Positions 34,291-46,960 are shown, counted from the first letter of the stretch. The stretch: DNA of 64,000 bases from Limnanthes douglasii subsp. nivea (GCA_036936605.1 JAUPFV010000002.1:161130813-161194812), one strand, 5' to 3'. A program made the numbers and translations. The notes: a model not told the origin generated them from the letters alone.

Positions 34291-34991
34291 GAAATCGTCC
34301 ATCTATGTTGGATTATTCGAACTTTCGATCATGGAATGAAGATATGATGATGTTCTTATCTGTAAATTATTATGACTATGAACTGACAACTCCCAAACCA
34401 TCCCCCCTTAGTCCGGAAAGTAGACCGGAGGAAACTAAGGTAGATAAAACGTGGGAGAAGTCAAATAAGTTGTGCATGACTTTCTTTTGATAGGGGATTC
34501 TAGTAGCATTGCATGGGGTTTCCTCTAAAGGTGTTACCACTGTCTCAGACTTTCTCGCGGAGGTCGAGAAACCCTTTGCCAAAAATGAGATGGTAGAGAT
34601 GCATCGTTTGCTCATCGAGCTAGCTACAAAAAAGTATATTTGAAAATGTAAAATTTATGAGCACATTCTGAGAATGTCTATGATTGGCCAAAAGTTAAAG
34701 GCAATCGGTTTAGATCTTCCAAAGAAATGCATAATGAGGTTCATATTTCATTTGCTGCCACATTGGTTTAAGTATTTCCAGTCCAATTATAATTACATGC
34801 GGGAAAAGTGGAATATTAATGAGTTAATTTCCCACGCTACACAAAATGAGGAGAAACTTAAAGGCACATCACTTGATGTTAATATGATTACATCTACAAA
34901 AAAAAGACAGGGACTGAACGGAAGGCATATGGCAAAGGACCGGGTCATGGTCTGGTCAAGAAGAAAAACACATGACCCTAGACAAGTTTAA
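34291..34991 (+). pseudogene. Copia gag, partial
   Basis: It reads MLDYSNFRSWNEDMMMFLS, then KTWEKSNKLCMTFF, a stop, SDFLAEVEKPFAKNEMVEMHRLL, MSMIGQKLKAIGLDLPKK and WNINELISHATQNEEKLK, the standard order of the copia gag domain (UBN2-type). The zinc knuckle and the whole protease are missing; the sequence passes almost directly into integrase near 35040. Confidence 0.8.
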
Positions 34992-35039
34992 AGATTTTAT
35001 GACTAAAATTTTAAAAAAAACTTGACAAGAGCATTAGGA

Positions 35040-35640
35040 TTGTTAGATCTGACCGTAGTAGTGAGTATTATGGCACACATGATGGGTTGGATGAACAACG
35101 TTAATGATCTTTTACTAAATACCTAGAGAAGTTTGAAATAGTCTTTCAATGCACAATGTCGGGTTCACCTTTCATGAATGGTGTATCTGAGAGACGGAAT
35201 TGAACACTCACATATATGGTTATAAGCAGGATAAGTCACTCATCTTTACTATTATCTCTATAGGGAGAAGCCATCAAATGTGCCGCTTACATACTCAACC
35301 GAGTACCCAGTAAGGCTACATTTAAGATAGCATATGAGCTTTGGAATTGCCGGAGATCATATGTATGTGTGGGGTTGTCCAGCTGAGGCAAGGCCTTACA
35401 AACCTCAAGAAAAGAAACTAGATCAAAAAATAGTGAGTTGCTTCCTCATAGGTTATTCCAAACATTCTCAGGGCTTTAAGTTTTATGATTCTCTCACTTG
35501 TACAATATTTGAGACATGAACGACCAAGTTTCTAGATGATGTTGAATTTGGGAGGAAGAATAAGAGAACAAACATTGATTTTGAAGAAGAATATTTAGAG
35601 ATTCATGAAGGTTTTAACAGGGATACTCAGGTATAATAAG
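35040..35640 (+). pseudogene. Copia integrase, C-terminal half
   Basis: Fragments: EYYGTHDGLDEQ, CTMSGSPFMNGVSERRN, AAYILNRVPSKAT (shifted frame), and at 35334-35519 WGCPAEARPYKPQEKKLD, VSCFLIGYSKHSQGFKFYD and TIFET. This is the end of the integrase core and its usual C-terminal block. The N-terminal zinc domain and the first catalytic Asp are deleted. Confidence 0.8.
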
Positions 35641-35879
35641 ATTGAACATCAAGGTAATCTTCCATAAGAAGATCAAAATGACATTGTTCATAATGATAAC
35701 ACTCAACCTCCTAAAGAAATGCAACAAGAGGAAATAGAGCATTTAAAAAGGTTCACGAGAGAAAAGAAGAGTAATATAGGTCCATAATTTGTAGTAGCAT
35801 GATGAGCCATGAGATGGAACTGTAGATGATCCTTGATACTACAAAAATTCCACGTAAAGCTCTAACTCTCGATAGTAGA

Positions 35880-36460
35880 TTAACGCTATGAAGGAATAGT
35901 ATAAATCAATGCAGGATAATGCGGTCCATTACCTGGAGGGATAATGACAATGAGTTTTAAGTGGGTCTACAAAACCAAACACAATTCCTTAGGTAATGTG
36001 GAAAGACATAAAGCACGTCTTATAGCGAAGGGTTATACTTAGCATGACATTAGTTGCAAATTTTAACCTTAAGCTCCATCAGATGGATGTTAAGACCGCA
36101 TTTCTGAATGGTGATATTGAGGAAACAGTCTATATGGTGCAACCAGAACATTTTATAGAAAGCAACTTAAATGATCTGATTTGCAGACTTAAGAAATCCA
36201 TTTATGGGCTTAAACAGGCCTCTCAACAATGGTACCACAAATTCCTTGAGGTGATAGTCAGTTATGACTTGGAGATCAATTCGGTTGAGGATTGCATGTA
36301 TCACAAGTTCAGTGAGAGTAATTTCATATTTCTTATAATATATGTGGAAGACATATTGTTTGCCTTGAACAATAAGGAATTGTTAAACATTATAAAATGA
36401 TTTATATTTGACGAGATTGATATAAAGGATCTTGATGATGTCAGTTTTGTGTTAGGAATC
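35880..36460 (+). pseudogene. Copia reverse transcriptase, YVED site
   Basis: The main frame 36044-36400 has FNLKLHQMDVKTAFLNGDIEE, VYMVQPEHF, LKKSIYGLKQASQQWYHKF and IYVEDILFA. Copia RT has YVDD; here GAA at 36347 makes the first Asp of the pair Glu. The preceding WVYKTKHNSLGN-type segment is in another frame, and the upstream part has stops. Copia order (integrase before RT) is clear. Confidence 0.88.
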
Positions 36461-36699
36461 TAGATACATCGGGATCTCTCTCATGGTATTCTTGGATTAT
36501 CATAAAAGGCATACATTGAAAGTATGCTAAAACGGTACAAATTAGCATACTGCAAACCCTTAATTACCTCTATAACAAAGGTGATAGACTTAGTCTGGGT
36601 TACTGTTCTAAGACAAAACTTGAAATTCATGAAATGAAAACGGTCCATTATGCTTCGGAAGTTTGGAGTTTAATTTATGCTCAAATTTGTCATAGGGCG

Positions 36700-37130
36700 T
36701 AAATTTCATTTGTTGTAAGTATGTTGGGAAGATATGTCAGTAACCCACGCATGGGTCACTGAAAAACAGTTAAAAGGGTACTTTCATACCTGCAAGGAAC
36801 AAAATGGCACATCTTGACATATGAGAGGTCGGATAAACTGAAGATCATTGGATATTTCGACTTAGTTTTTAGTGGATGCAATGACACACTAAAAAGAACT
36901 TCGGGCAACATAATCTCATTAGATGGAGATGTAATATCTTGGAAAAGTGTAAAATAAACACTTATTGCATCGCCCAACATGGTGGAAAAATTTGTTGCGT
37001 GATTTGAGGCAACAACTGGTAATTGTGGCTCCGGAATTCCGCAATAAAATACTCTAACAATAATAGGAACTTATCTAGGTCCAAATACATAGACATACAA
37101 TTATTTTCTGTTAAAGCGATGGTTCAGATA
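36700..37130 (+). pseudogene. Copia RNase H
   Basis: It reads LGRYVSNPRMGH-KTVKRVLSYLQGTK, GYFDLVFSGCNDTLKRTSGNII and DVISWKSVK-TLIASPNMVEKFVA-FEATTG, matching the copia RNase H order (SDWAGC.D.R.STSGY, WKS..Q..VA.ST.EAE). Several active residues are changed and in-frame stops are present. Confidence 0.82.
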
Positions 37131-37257
37131 AGTTAGGTAAACATATGGTACAACAGCACAAACTCCATGGTAGCAAATCCTCTATAGAATGCGGTTTTGA
37201 CTAAGGTTTTCCACCGACACACAATTAGTATGGGTACAATTGATTTAGAGGATTGTT

Positions 37258-37275
37258 GAATCAGTGGGAGAGTTT
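37258..37275 (+). other. Copia polypurine tract region
   Basis: GAATCAGTGGGAGAG lies 18 bp before the 3' LTR start. The short gap suggests an insertion or a shifted tract. Confidence 0.5.
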
Positions 37276-37290
37276 GTACTAGGTTTTCCA

Positions 37291-38303
37291 TGTTATATTT
37301 TGCAATATTGTGCACATTAAGTATTATTGCAATATATATATATACATAATTGGAAATATTTATTGATATTTGTACTTTATTTGATCTCCAAAGGTAGAAA
37401 CCATTAAAGAGTAAATGTGTACAATTAAAAGCCATATTACTCTTAGGCCACACTCCGTAATTGGCCCAAGTAAATGATTGATAATGATAATGTGATTAGT
37501 GTTGCATCATATTGTTCACATTACGAGAAAGAGGTCTTTAGTCCTTTATTGTTATCTGTCATGTACGGGGTTGTACCATTTTCTGGTTAACAATGAATAC
37601 ATAGATCCCATTAAAGTTGCATATGTATTTTTAGTAACATGTGGTGGTCCAATTGGGAGATTCTTAGAATACATTTCTTTAATATATATATATATATATA
37701 TATGGACCGGCATGTTAAATAAACATATCCGGTCATTGTCTTAAAGAAGTCCAAATTAAAAGTAATCGAGTTAATTATTTAATTGAATAAATTGGACCTA
37801 TGAGTGTAAAAGAGTTATGGGCTCAAGTGTGGTAACCCAGTTAAATTTGGAAACTCTAATGAAAATGACCAAAATCTCAACACTTAAGCCTGAACTAATA
37901 AATGAGAGAATAAATTGAATTATCAATTTATCGGGTTATGGTCCTCAGACACAAGGAAGTATTAAATGGTGAGTTTTACTATATTGGGATTTACATTGTA
38001 AAGACTATAAATAAGGGGCTAGATTTAGGCATTTCATCCTTTTAAACCCTAATCACAAAGACGACCGCTTCCTTTAGTGTGTGGAAACCTTTTTTTTGTT
38101 AATTCGGTTATGTAGGTTTCTTAAGTTCATATACAAAACTGTTGAAGAGCAAAAAGGAACAAAAGAATACTAGATGGAAAGTTGCATGCACACCCGTGAG
38201 TATTCTTGTTTTTGTTTATTCGTGAATCTAGAAAAGGGTTTATATTTATTTTTCCGTATTTTGTTATATTTAATTTGATGCGGTGTCAAAATAAAATATA
38301 ACA
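37291..38303 (+). repeat. Copia 3' LTR
   Basis: It is 1013 bp long, starting TGTTATATTTTGCAA and ending CAAAATAAAATATAACA, so its ends form an inverted repeat (TGTTATATTTT/AAAATATAACA). It contains two AT microsatellites (37328-37343, 37680-37701). The last 290 bp match the truncated 5' LTR. The left flank is lost, so no target duplication can be tested. Confidence 0.9.
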
Positions 38304-39989
38304 AAAGAAGCTTTCAAATGAAATCTTTTGATAAAAAAATCTTTAAATAAAAAAATCTTACTACATTTTCAAAATATTCTTGTCATTATTATAATTTTCG
38401 AATAATTATTTAGCTAAAGTATTATATCTTTATAAATATTTTTAAATATTCTCTTATATTTTTAAAAGAATATTTTTCAAACATATATTTTAAAATATTC
38501 TTTTCAATATATTCTCTTATATCTTTTCAAACATATATCTTTTCAATATATTCTCTTATATGTTTATAAATATTTCTATAATATTATTATCATCTCTTTC
38601 ATCTTCCAATAGTCACTTAAAAGTATTATATTATTTATTAAAAAAAAGGTAAGTTAATGATATTCACATGGATATAAATCAAATTATCAATAACCACTTA
38701 GATTTTGAAGTTTATCAAAAACCATATGTCGTCTATAAATATCTTTAGAAAATAATTTTTTATTTAATTTTTAAACCATACAATATACACACGACACGTT
38801 GAATCTTAAACCATGGACAAAACTTAATTTTTTATTTGTTTTTTTAACTTTCAAAATATCATATCTTTCAAACCTAATTTAATTTCTTTTTCTAAAAACA
38901 CATATATTTATACTTTTAAAGACGAACAAACTAAATCCATGAGTGATGTGTTTTGAGAATATATTTCTTCAAGCCAAATTCGTAACTAAACAATGGTTGT
39001 TATTCTTTAGACTTCTTTCGCAACTAAACAACAGTGTAGACTTATTCTGTAACTAAATTACACGTAGTTTCACAAATAAATCAAATTTGTTTTTTACAAA
39101 AAAATTACACGTAACTTAGCAAGTAAACAACGATTGAAATTTCTACTTTTGCAACTGATTTCTTCTTATTTTTGCAACCCAGTTGTTCATATTTCTGCAC
39201 CTCCAATTTTTTGTTCTTTTTTTTGCAACTAATATGCACGTAATTTTGTAACTAAAATAAAAAAATATATGTAATAGATCTAGTTTTGTTTTTCTAAAAA
39301 ACAAAACCAATGATATTTTTAGATATTTTGTGGGAAATATGGCGTGAAAGATATGATATTTTAAAAATATATAAAAAAAAATATGAGAGACAAAATGGTT
39401 GGGGGTATATTGGTATTAAAAAAAGTTGTAATTAACACTAGATGGTTATCTGTAATTTATCCAATATCGGGTTGTTATTTATAAATTTAGGGGTATATTG
39501 GTATTAAAAAAAAGTCGATGTGTTTAACACTAGATGGTTATCTTTACTTTATCCAATATCGGGTTGTTATTTATAAATAAGTTTGACGTTTGGTGGTTAT
39601 TGGTAGATTAATCATTTAAAAAAAATTGTCACCCATTTCAGATGCTAATATTCAATTGTATGATTTAAAAAAATGAAAATCAAATTTTTTAAAATAAAGA
39701 TCTTTGGTATTATCAAATTGTTGAAAACAACAATACGAGTGAATCAATTCAGCATGCATTACCCAATTCAATATTTCGTCATTCTTTCGAGGGATTGATG
39801 TTGTGAATGGATTATTTATAAATATAAGATTATTATATATATAAGAAGGATGTTAGTTTTGTAAAGTTTTAAAGGATACATATTGTATTGGTGGAAACAC
39901 CTCAAGTTACAAAGATTTCTCGAACACTTGTTGTCAATTACAAGATGAGTTTATTGAAGCTTCACTTGAAGAGAGAGTTCCTACCTCTG
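38304..39989. other. AT-rich stretch, no gene
   Basis: No coding similarity was found. TTTTCAAACATATAT/AATATATTCTC motifs repeat at 38470-38570, and GCAACTAA motifs recur at 38980-39250. ATTATCAATAACCACTTA near 38685 is roughly inverted near 39590 (GGTGGTTATTGGTAGATTAATC), hinting at a small inverted-repeat element. Confidence 0.35.
39402..39580 (+). repeat. Two tandem copies of an 88-bp unit
   Basis: Both units start GGGGTATATTGGTATTAAAAAAA and contain ACACTAGATGGTTATCT and TTATCCAATATCGGGTTG (39402-39489 and 39490-39580). Confidence 0.85.
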
Positions 39990-41416
39990 AACTAAAAAGT
40001 AATAATTTTCAATAATTTAGGGTGTCTTCATCAAGATTCTAGTTTTGAAACTTATACCAGACAATTTCAAGAGTTTGCTCATAGCTTGAAATTAGGTTTT
40101 TTAAAACAAATACTTGCATTTATATATAGAGGGCTTAAAAATAGAATGGCAAGCTCATTTAGTGAGGCATAACTTTGCTTCTATTTGTGATGCTTATGTT
40201 TGCACCAAAAAATAGAATGAAATTTAAATACTCTTATCGCTTCAAGATCTATAATTTTACCTATTGTGCAAGATGATTCATCAATTTTTTGTGAGAACCT
40301 TTATATTAATGTTGTTTCTTTAGAGAGTTTAACATAATATAGCTATATTGAACTAACTAAATATTTTAAGGATTTTGTCGATTTTACCGAGACAATTCCA
40401 CCTAATAAAATTTCTTTTACGTTCAATAAAGTAAAGGATTTTGATGATTGTTTTTAAAACAAAAACCTTATAATTTACCACAAATTTTTCAGATTGAGTA
40501 TCAGGCTAACTTGGTGTCAGGAGCTTTCATTCATAACAAATTAACTTATAAAATGAATCTAGATGAGACAAAATAGCTGCACAAGTAAGGTGGTGAATAG
40601 ATAAAGAAGAGACGCATACTCAAAAGCATGGTCTAATTTTTTGTTCTAATTCTAAAAGTTATTAATAAGGATGTGACTTAGACGATTTATGTTGATTACA
40701 GACTCATAAACAATATGACGGTAAATACATATATCATGTTCCTCGTTTGGATAATATATTGGATGAATTGTATGGTTCTTGTATGTATTCTAAGATTAAT
40801 TTTAATAATTGTTATCAATAGATTCTTATGAAAGAGGGTAATGAATGGAAAACTAATTTTAAAACAAAACATAGTTTATTTGGATGCTTAGAGATACAGT
40901 TTGGATGGACTAATACATTGAGCCTTTCAAGAGATTATATAATCATGATTTGAAACCATTCATTATAATATTTGTTGTTATCTACTTAGATGACTTACTA
41001 ATTTATTGCAAAAGCTTAGATGACCATATTGAGAATTTGGAGCTTGTTTTTTATGTTTTAAGAAATAAGAAGTTGCTTGCTAATTTTTAAAAACATACCT
41101 TTTACAGAGATAATATTGTTCTTCTATGATTTTTTGTAAGTGCGCAAAGTATACGAATTTATGAAGATAAAGTAAGGTTCATTCAAGAATGACCTAGCCC
41201 AAAGACTATTGAGGAAGTATGAAGCTTTCATGGACTTGTTGGTTTCTATAAAAGTTTTCATATAGACTTTAGCACAATTAAAAACACACTTACATAAATA
41301 ATCAAGAAAGATATACGATTTAAATATGAACAAACTCACGAAGAAGTGTTCCAAATATTGAAGGAAAACCTAACTAATGTTCATTTCGTCTTTGGTGACC
41401 ATGGTGGGATTACATT
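39990..41416 (+). pseudogene. Chromovirus-like Ty3/gypsy pol fragment
   Basis: Read in shifting frames: NLVSGAFIHNKLTYKMN (near 40505), LINNMTVKYIYHVPRLDNILDELYGSCMYSKI (40700-40795), KEGNEWKTNFKTKHSLFG (40840), VVIYLDDLLIYCKSLDDH (40975), VFYVLRNKKLLANF, FHGLVGFYKSF and EEVFQILKENLTNVHFVFGD. This is the RT of a chromovirus-type element, not Tat, as shown by LDELHGS/KTKHGLYEW-like blocks. It ends at the T7 LTR, so T7 inserted into it. No chromodomain or LTR was found. Confidence 0.7.
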
Positions 41417-41902
41417 TGATACAAAGATTCACGGTTGAAATACAATCCCGAAATTAGATCTGATCCAGTAATTCTGGTGAAAAACGAGGTGCTCGAGTCA
41501 GTACTAGTTAGAGAAAAAAAAATCGAGGTGAGATTCGAAGTTGATGAGTTAAGATTTCACCTTAGTAAATTATTATAAGAGAAGTCTAGAGAGAGAAAGA
41601 GTTTGAGAGTTTTTAGAGAGAGAAAGTTTAAGTACAAATGAGTTCAATAGAAAAAGTGTTCAACCCATTTATCAGGTTAGCCTTGCCCTTTAGATAGAGG
41701 AGCCAAGTCTAATCCTTAAAAGTGAAATCTGTTACAAAATAGGACAAATTGCTCTTTAGTCCTTAACAATTATTCATAATTATAAATGTTCTCTAAAACT
41801 TACAATGAATATAATTTAAGGACCGCACTTATGTTATTTGTAGTTTAATCCTTAAATTTACATTATTTACAATTTAATCCTCAAAATCCTACTTCCATAT
41901 CA
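41417..41902 (-). repeat. T7 3' LTR
   Basis: Minus-strand start TGATATGGAAGTAGG (41902), end CTTTGTATCA (41417). It is about 350 bp collinear with, and inverted relative to, the T8 LTR at 48527. It contains a GA-rich tract and TATTCATAATTATAAATG. The ending matches the T2 LTR end. The right flank is T7 internal sequence (GAGAACTGTGGGGCTTC on the minus strand, possible polypurine remnant). Confidence 0.75.
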
Positions 41903-42047
41903 GAAGCCCCACAGTTCTCATGTCAATAAATGAACTTCGAACTAAAATGTCTTCGAATTAGAACATATTCGAATCCTTTCATACGTAAAATTGAAATGTT
42001 ACTGTTTAATACAAAATCAAAATCCAAAAATTCATTTGAATATACAA

Positions 42048-42138
42048 ATTCGAAGCAACCATTCGAAGTAACCATTCGAAGCAACGATTCGAAGTAACCA
42101 TTCGAAGCAACCATTCGAAGCAACCGCTCAAAGTTACC
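42048..42138 (+). repeat. 13-bp minisatellite, about seven units
   Basis: Unit ATTCGAAG(C/T)AAC(C/G) repeats without gaps between the T7 LTR and the aORF promoter. Confidence 0.9.
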
Positions 42139-42415
42139 AAAATTTAATATAACTTCGAAGCCAATAATTCTCCTCGAATCATTATGGAAACATAATTTGA
42201 AAATGTAATCATCGACTTTTACTAAATCAATACACAAAAGTAAGTGTTTTATATAACCGTTTGAATCCATCATGACTATATAGTTTTTAGACCCAGAGCT
42301 AGATATCTAGCCTGACAGATGTCGAGCTCTTAATCTTCTCACTACTTTGTATTCTACCCTATCACTATCAAAGTCCCTTAAACTTCACATGTCTCCTTTT
42401 CTTTCTATAAATTTA

Positions 42416-42422
42416 ACAGTAG
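42416..42422 (+). promoter_or_regulatory. TATA box, T7 aORF
   Basis: TATAAAT lies in CTTTCTATAAATTTAACA just before the aORF, antisense to pol, as in the other copies. Confidence 0.5.
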
Positions 42423-42459
42423 CCTTACTTTTCATTATCACAACACAAATCATTTGAGA

Positions 42460-45317
42460 GAGAAAATTTAAACGCTTGGCTACCTTCATCGCATTCTTTT
42501 TTTTTTTTTTCCAGAATCTTCATCAGAAAAAACAACACTTTCTGATCAAAATTCATCTTCTCCAACCAACCTTTATCTGGTTTATGAGAAAAAAATCCAA
42601 GAACCATAAAATCCAAGGCTAACATACCCAAGAAACCAAAATCTAGAAAACCTGATAACAACTTAGTCTTCGGATCGTATGACTACTTCTGCATTACTCA
42701 AAGAGCAGAAGAATATAGAGCTGCAGGATTAATCAATAACACTTTTGTCGGAACAACCACCAAAACAATTTATTATGGTAATTTTGATCCAACCAAAGCT
42801 CATGTTATTTCTCCTTCTCTTATAGTCGAAGAACGCTCCTCGTCCAAAATCCTAGGACCTAAAACACCTCGAGCCTCTTCATCTCAAAGTAAAATTTCTC
42901 ATTTGGTTATTGAAAAATCTCCTTTAAGTAAAAAATCAAATACTTCTTCTTCGAATTATTCTTCAATAACCAGAAAAAGAAGAACTTTTATTGCCATGGG
43001 AAACGAGTCAGAAATTATCCCAACTCTTCCCCTTCGAATCCAGATACTGAAGCTCCTCATCAGAGAAAAGTAATTGAGGAAATTCTTCAAGCTAATAACC
43101 CTTCACTAGAAGCTGTTAATCTATTACCTCAACAATCTAGAGAAGAGACATCAAAAGCTAATGGATTTGATTCTGAGGCAACAAAAACCGATCTTGAAGC
43201 TGAATCCGACGATGGGAACTCATACAATACCCATAAGCCTCAAGCAGAAAAATATAATTTCTTTGTTTCCGAAGAATAAAGAGCTAAAACTGGCAGAAAC
43301 TTAAGGAATCTTGAGGTTATATACATCATTGCTTTGAAAAACGTTCAGTACATATATTGCAAGGATAATCAAGCTTCGGCTCTAAAAAAGCAATGGGGAA
43401 TGGGAGATAGCATAACTCTTCGACTACCTAAAGAATGAGAAACTCCCTTAGACTGCAAAGGTGACAAACTAATAGTCTACCCCAAAATCATCAACCAGGG
43501 TCTTCGGTTTCCATATGATCGTGGAATACTTTGAACTCCTCAACTTATGCCCTACTAAGGTGACAACAAATCAATGGTTCACCCTTATGTCAGTGATTAT
43601 AGCATCTCGACTATCTCAAATTTCAATCATCATCAAATACTTCATCTCATTGACTCAACTATCGAAAGGTCTAAAGCTTCCCTTTTACTACCTCACCCTG
43701 GTGGATGACCTCAAAATCATCGATGATCTCTTAGAAGCTGATAAATTCTGGAAGCAGAAATTCATTTTTATTTCAGGTGCATGGAGAATGGCAAAGAAAT
43801 TTCCAATATTAATCATTCAAAGCTAAATCTCATCTAGAGAAGCAATCGTAAGCACTTCGAAATTTTTACATTCTGAAATAAATTATATTTTTTTGCCCTT
43901 CTCTTTCCTTAACTTTCTACTTGCATGATTATTTCAGAAATTTCAAAGCGTTATTCAGCACGTCGACCAACTACTAGGGATATTTTCCAAAAACTTGTTG
44001 TTTGGACTGAGAAAGAATGGAATAATGCATTTCACACTGCCTTCCAGTCCATCAATTTCCTTAACTGCCACATGTTTCCAATCTCAGAGGGTGACTTGCC
44101 ACCTCGAAATTTGATGTCAGAGCCCGATCGAAAGATAGTCTGAAAACAAATAATTCAACCTGATTGTAAAGTCTTTCTTTCTATTTGCAACAGATCAGAG
44201 TCATTTACCAAAAAAGAAGAAATAAAAATTTATCAAATAGAAGAAAGGTAAAAAGACAGCTAGCACATCTGGTGCTAGCCCTTCAACTTCATCGAAGCCA
44301 AAGCCTCGAAAAAGAAAAACTGTTGAACAGGTTTTCTCACACATCGAAGAGGGAAAAGATTAAGAACCGTCTTCAAAGAAAAAGAAAGCTTCTTCCAGTT
44401 CTCATGGAAAGAAAAAGAAACAGGCAAGAATCACTTACTGGTGAAGACGATCCTATTCTTCGAGTAATTTAAAATCATATGCTTAATTTTGGGAGACCAA
44501 CACCTATCGATGCGTCTCCAGAAATTATATGTCCTCCTGTTCCAACCACAACTTTAGATATGATTCAATTTCCTAGTTCAGCAGAAATAGAAATTTCTCC
44601 TCCTCCTTCGAATCCTGCGAACGTTGTTGCACTTCAACCATTTACCGATCTCGACATTGAAGCAAAAACACTTGCTTCTCAAGTCGAAGCTTCTCAAAAC
44701 CATCTAAAATAATTGGCTAAAAACATGGTCTATTACAAAGGATCTTATGAAGCTTAGAAAGAATTAAGAGAAGATTTGCATATCAAAGTGGTTGAGCAAT
44801 TTCACTTGTATGAAGTAGCGAGGTCTGAGCTAATAAAAGGCGCTCTCTGCATAAAAAATCATTTGCGAATAACACATATGATTGACAAAGAACTGCTGAT
44901 GACTTCTCATGAAAAGGATATGAATAAGCTCAAAATTGATTATACTACTGAACTGGCTGCCAAAATATCAACTCCAAAGGTCTGCAAAATTCTCTTACCC
45001 TTTGTGAGACAAAAAACAAAGACTTGATCGACGAGATAGTTAAACTAAAGAAAGATTTCGAAGTGGAAAAAACTATTGTTGTTGCTGCTGCCGAAGCTAA
45101 ACTTTCAAAAGACATGCTTGCTGCTATTAACACGAGAAAAGAAGAAACAACCATTCTCCTTCTTCGAGAACTTCACGCTACTTATTCAAAAATCAACCTT
45201 ACAAGTTTATGGAACGACATTCCCATGGATAAACGTCCAAGTGAAGCTTTTGATCCTATTCCTGATCCATCATCTTCAGAAGAAGAATCGTGCGAGAAGG
45301 ACGAGTCGTCTGATTAA
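42460..45317 (+). pseudogene. T7 aORF, two exons
   Basis: No clear ATG remains. The N-terminal part shows FGSYDYFCITQRAEEYRAAGLIN (42670-42740) and TIYYGNFDPTKAHV, then a Ser-rich linker and KRRTFIAMGNES. The central domain (43310-43800) has ALKNVQYIYCKD, KKQWGMGDSITLRLPKE, MIVEYFELLNLCPTKV, NQWFTLMSVIIASRL, LPFYYLTLVDDLKIIDDLLEADKFWKQKFIFISGAW. After the intron (43848-43937): KFQSVIQHVDQ-type sequence in mixed frames, EKEWNNAFHTAFQSINFLN, a basic patch, coiled coil (44776-45280) and a conserved end, RPSEAFDPIPDPSSSEEE. It is convergent with T7 integrase. Confidence 0.78.
43848..43937 (+). other. Candidate intron in T7 aORF (90 bp)
   Basis: Donor GTAAGC, T-rich body, acceptor TGATTATTTCAG. 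Coding similarity to T1 continues directly after it (AAATTTCAAAGCG against AAATTTTGAGGCG). Confidence 0.72.
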
Positions 45318-45839
45318 CTTTATCATTTTTTGTGTTTGTCAGGTTAAAAAATTGCTTTTTGTACTTCAAAGAATTAATCTAATCGACAAATGGTTTCCTT
45401 GTTTTATTATTCTCTTCACATATTATTTGATGCTAAATTTTAAAAACAAATATGACTTAAGTACTTTGAACTTTCAACATATAATTATAAACTGTAAACT
45501 TACCACCTCAAATACCTTAATGAAATTGATGAACATTGTAGCGCTTCGAAAAATTCTCAGTGTGTTGTTCAGCTTTCACTTCGAAAAAATTGTGATGTGG
45601 GTATTAAACATGGTTACTTCTTCGAAAAATGTTATAAACACTTCGGAATATTCTACTCTTAGCCAACCTCAAAGATGATCAGTCTTTGATAAGTTGTTAA
45701 GATAGTTGTATTCAAGCATGTGTAAACAACCATTGGCCAAAAATGAACTTTATTGATAATATTGAATATGTACACAACCCCTTATTAAAACCTTCATGGG
45801 CCAACAATATAGGAAAGAGTATGTTATTCAAAAGTAAAA
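45318..45839. other. T7 spacer between convergent aORF and integrase
   Basis: Irregular repeats of CACTTCGAAAAA/GCTTCGAAAAA occur at 45540-45660, followed by AACAACCATTGGCCAAAAATGAACTTTATT and TTAAAACCTTCATGGGCC, both shared with T4 (25800-25880). Confidence 0.6.
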
Positions 45840-46960
45840 ATTCCAGAATACGCAAACATATCTACTCCTAACAAGGCTTCAAGTGTTTTATATTCCATAA
45901 ATGTTGAAGCATCCTCCCCTCGAAATCACAAAGACGGTAAGACCATGGATTTATCCTTTCAACAACCATATAAGGCCCTTCCCAGTTTGGAGCCATTTTT
46001 CGAGGTTCTTCTCCTTTGTATGCAAGAAAACTTTTCTCAACACCTTATCACCTTCTTTAAAATATCTTCTCTTCACCTTCGGATCATATATATTCCTCAT
46101 AAGTGTTTGATAGTGGATTACATTCAAATGAGCTCGAACTCTTTTTTATTCAATCAAATCTAAATTCGCTCTTCGAACTTCATCATTAGATCTTTCAGAA
46201 TATTGAGTTATTCTAAAAGATAACAATATAGATTCTATGGGGCTGACTGCATCTATTGCATATGCCAAAGCAAAATGAGTCTCCTTTGTAGCCTCTTTAG
46301 GAGTTATCTAATAAGTCCAAAGCACCTCTTGCAAATAGTTTGGCCATTTTCCGCTGCCCCTGTCAATTTCTTCTTCAAGCCATCTAAAATTGTTCTGTTT
46401 GTTACCTCCACTTGCCCGTTAGCTTGAGGATGAAAAAGCGTCGAAAAATATTGTTGAATTCCTTTAGAATTACAAAATAAAGCCATTTCTTTGTTATTAA
46501 ACTGAGGGCCATTATCTATTGTACTCCTTCGAGGAACTCCAAAACGACAACAAATGTTGTTCACAATAAACTTGATCACGTCCTTTGGTTTGTACCTGAT
46601 AATGGTTCTGCCTCTGCCCACTTTGTAAAATAATCCACCACTACAATTATCATCTGTCTTCCTCCAGAAGCCATCGACAAAGGTCCCACAAGATCAATCC
46701 CTCATCTATCAAATGGTAGACATAACTGGCACCGATGGTCTATGAATAGCATTAGCAAATCTCTGACAAGTATCACAACTTCAAACTAAATTCTTAACAT
46801 CATTCATGATTGTAGGCCAATAGAATCCTGCAAGTAAAACTCGAAGTGACAGAGCTTTGAATCCACAATGAGTTGATATTTCACCATCATGCAATTCTGA
46901 TAACACTTCTTGTGATTCTTTCTTGCTTCAAAATCGTAACAATGGCCTGCTCAATGCCTT
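45840..46960 (-). pseudogene. T7 integrase
   Basis: Minus-strand order: ELHDGEISTHCGFKALSLR (zinc motif, near 46880), CDTCQRFANAIHRPSVP, then KDVIKFIVNNICCRFGVP, STIDNGPQFNNKEM, LFHPQANGQVEVTNRTILDGLKKKL (46621-46304), and a C-terminal part KEGDKVLRKVFL, EKWLQTGKG near 46050-45960. The second Asp and the Glu of the DDE triad are visible. Frameshifts and stops interrupt the frame. Confidence 0.82.

Noticed and set aside
41440..41640. Long continuous reading through the T7 LTR on the plus strand from the chromovirus fragment
   Set aside because: The LTR boundary is clear from the match to T8, and the peptide is not chromovirus pol; chance open frame.
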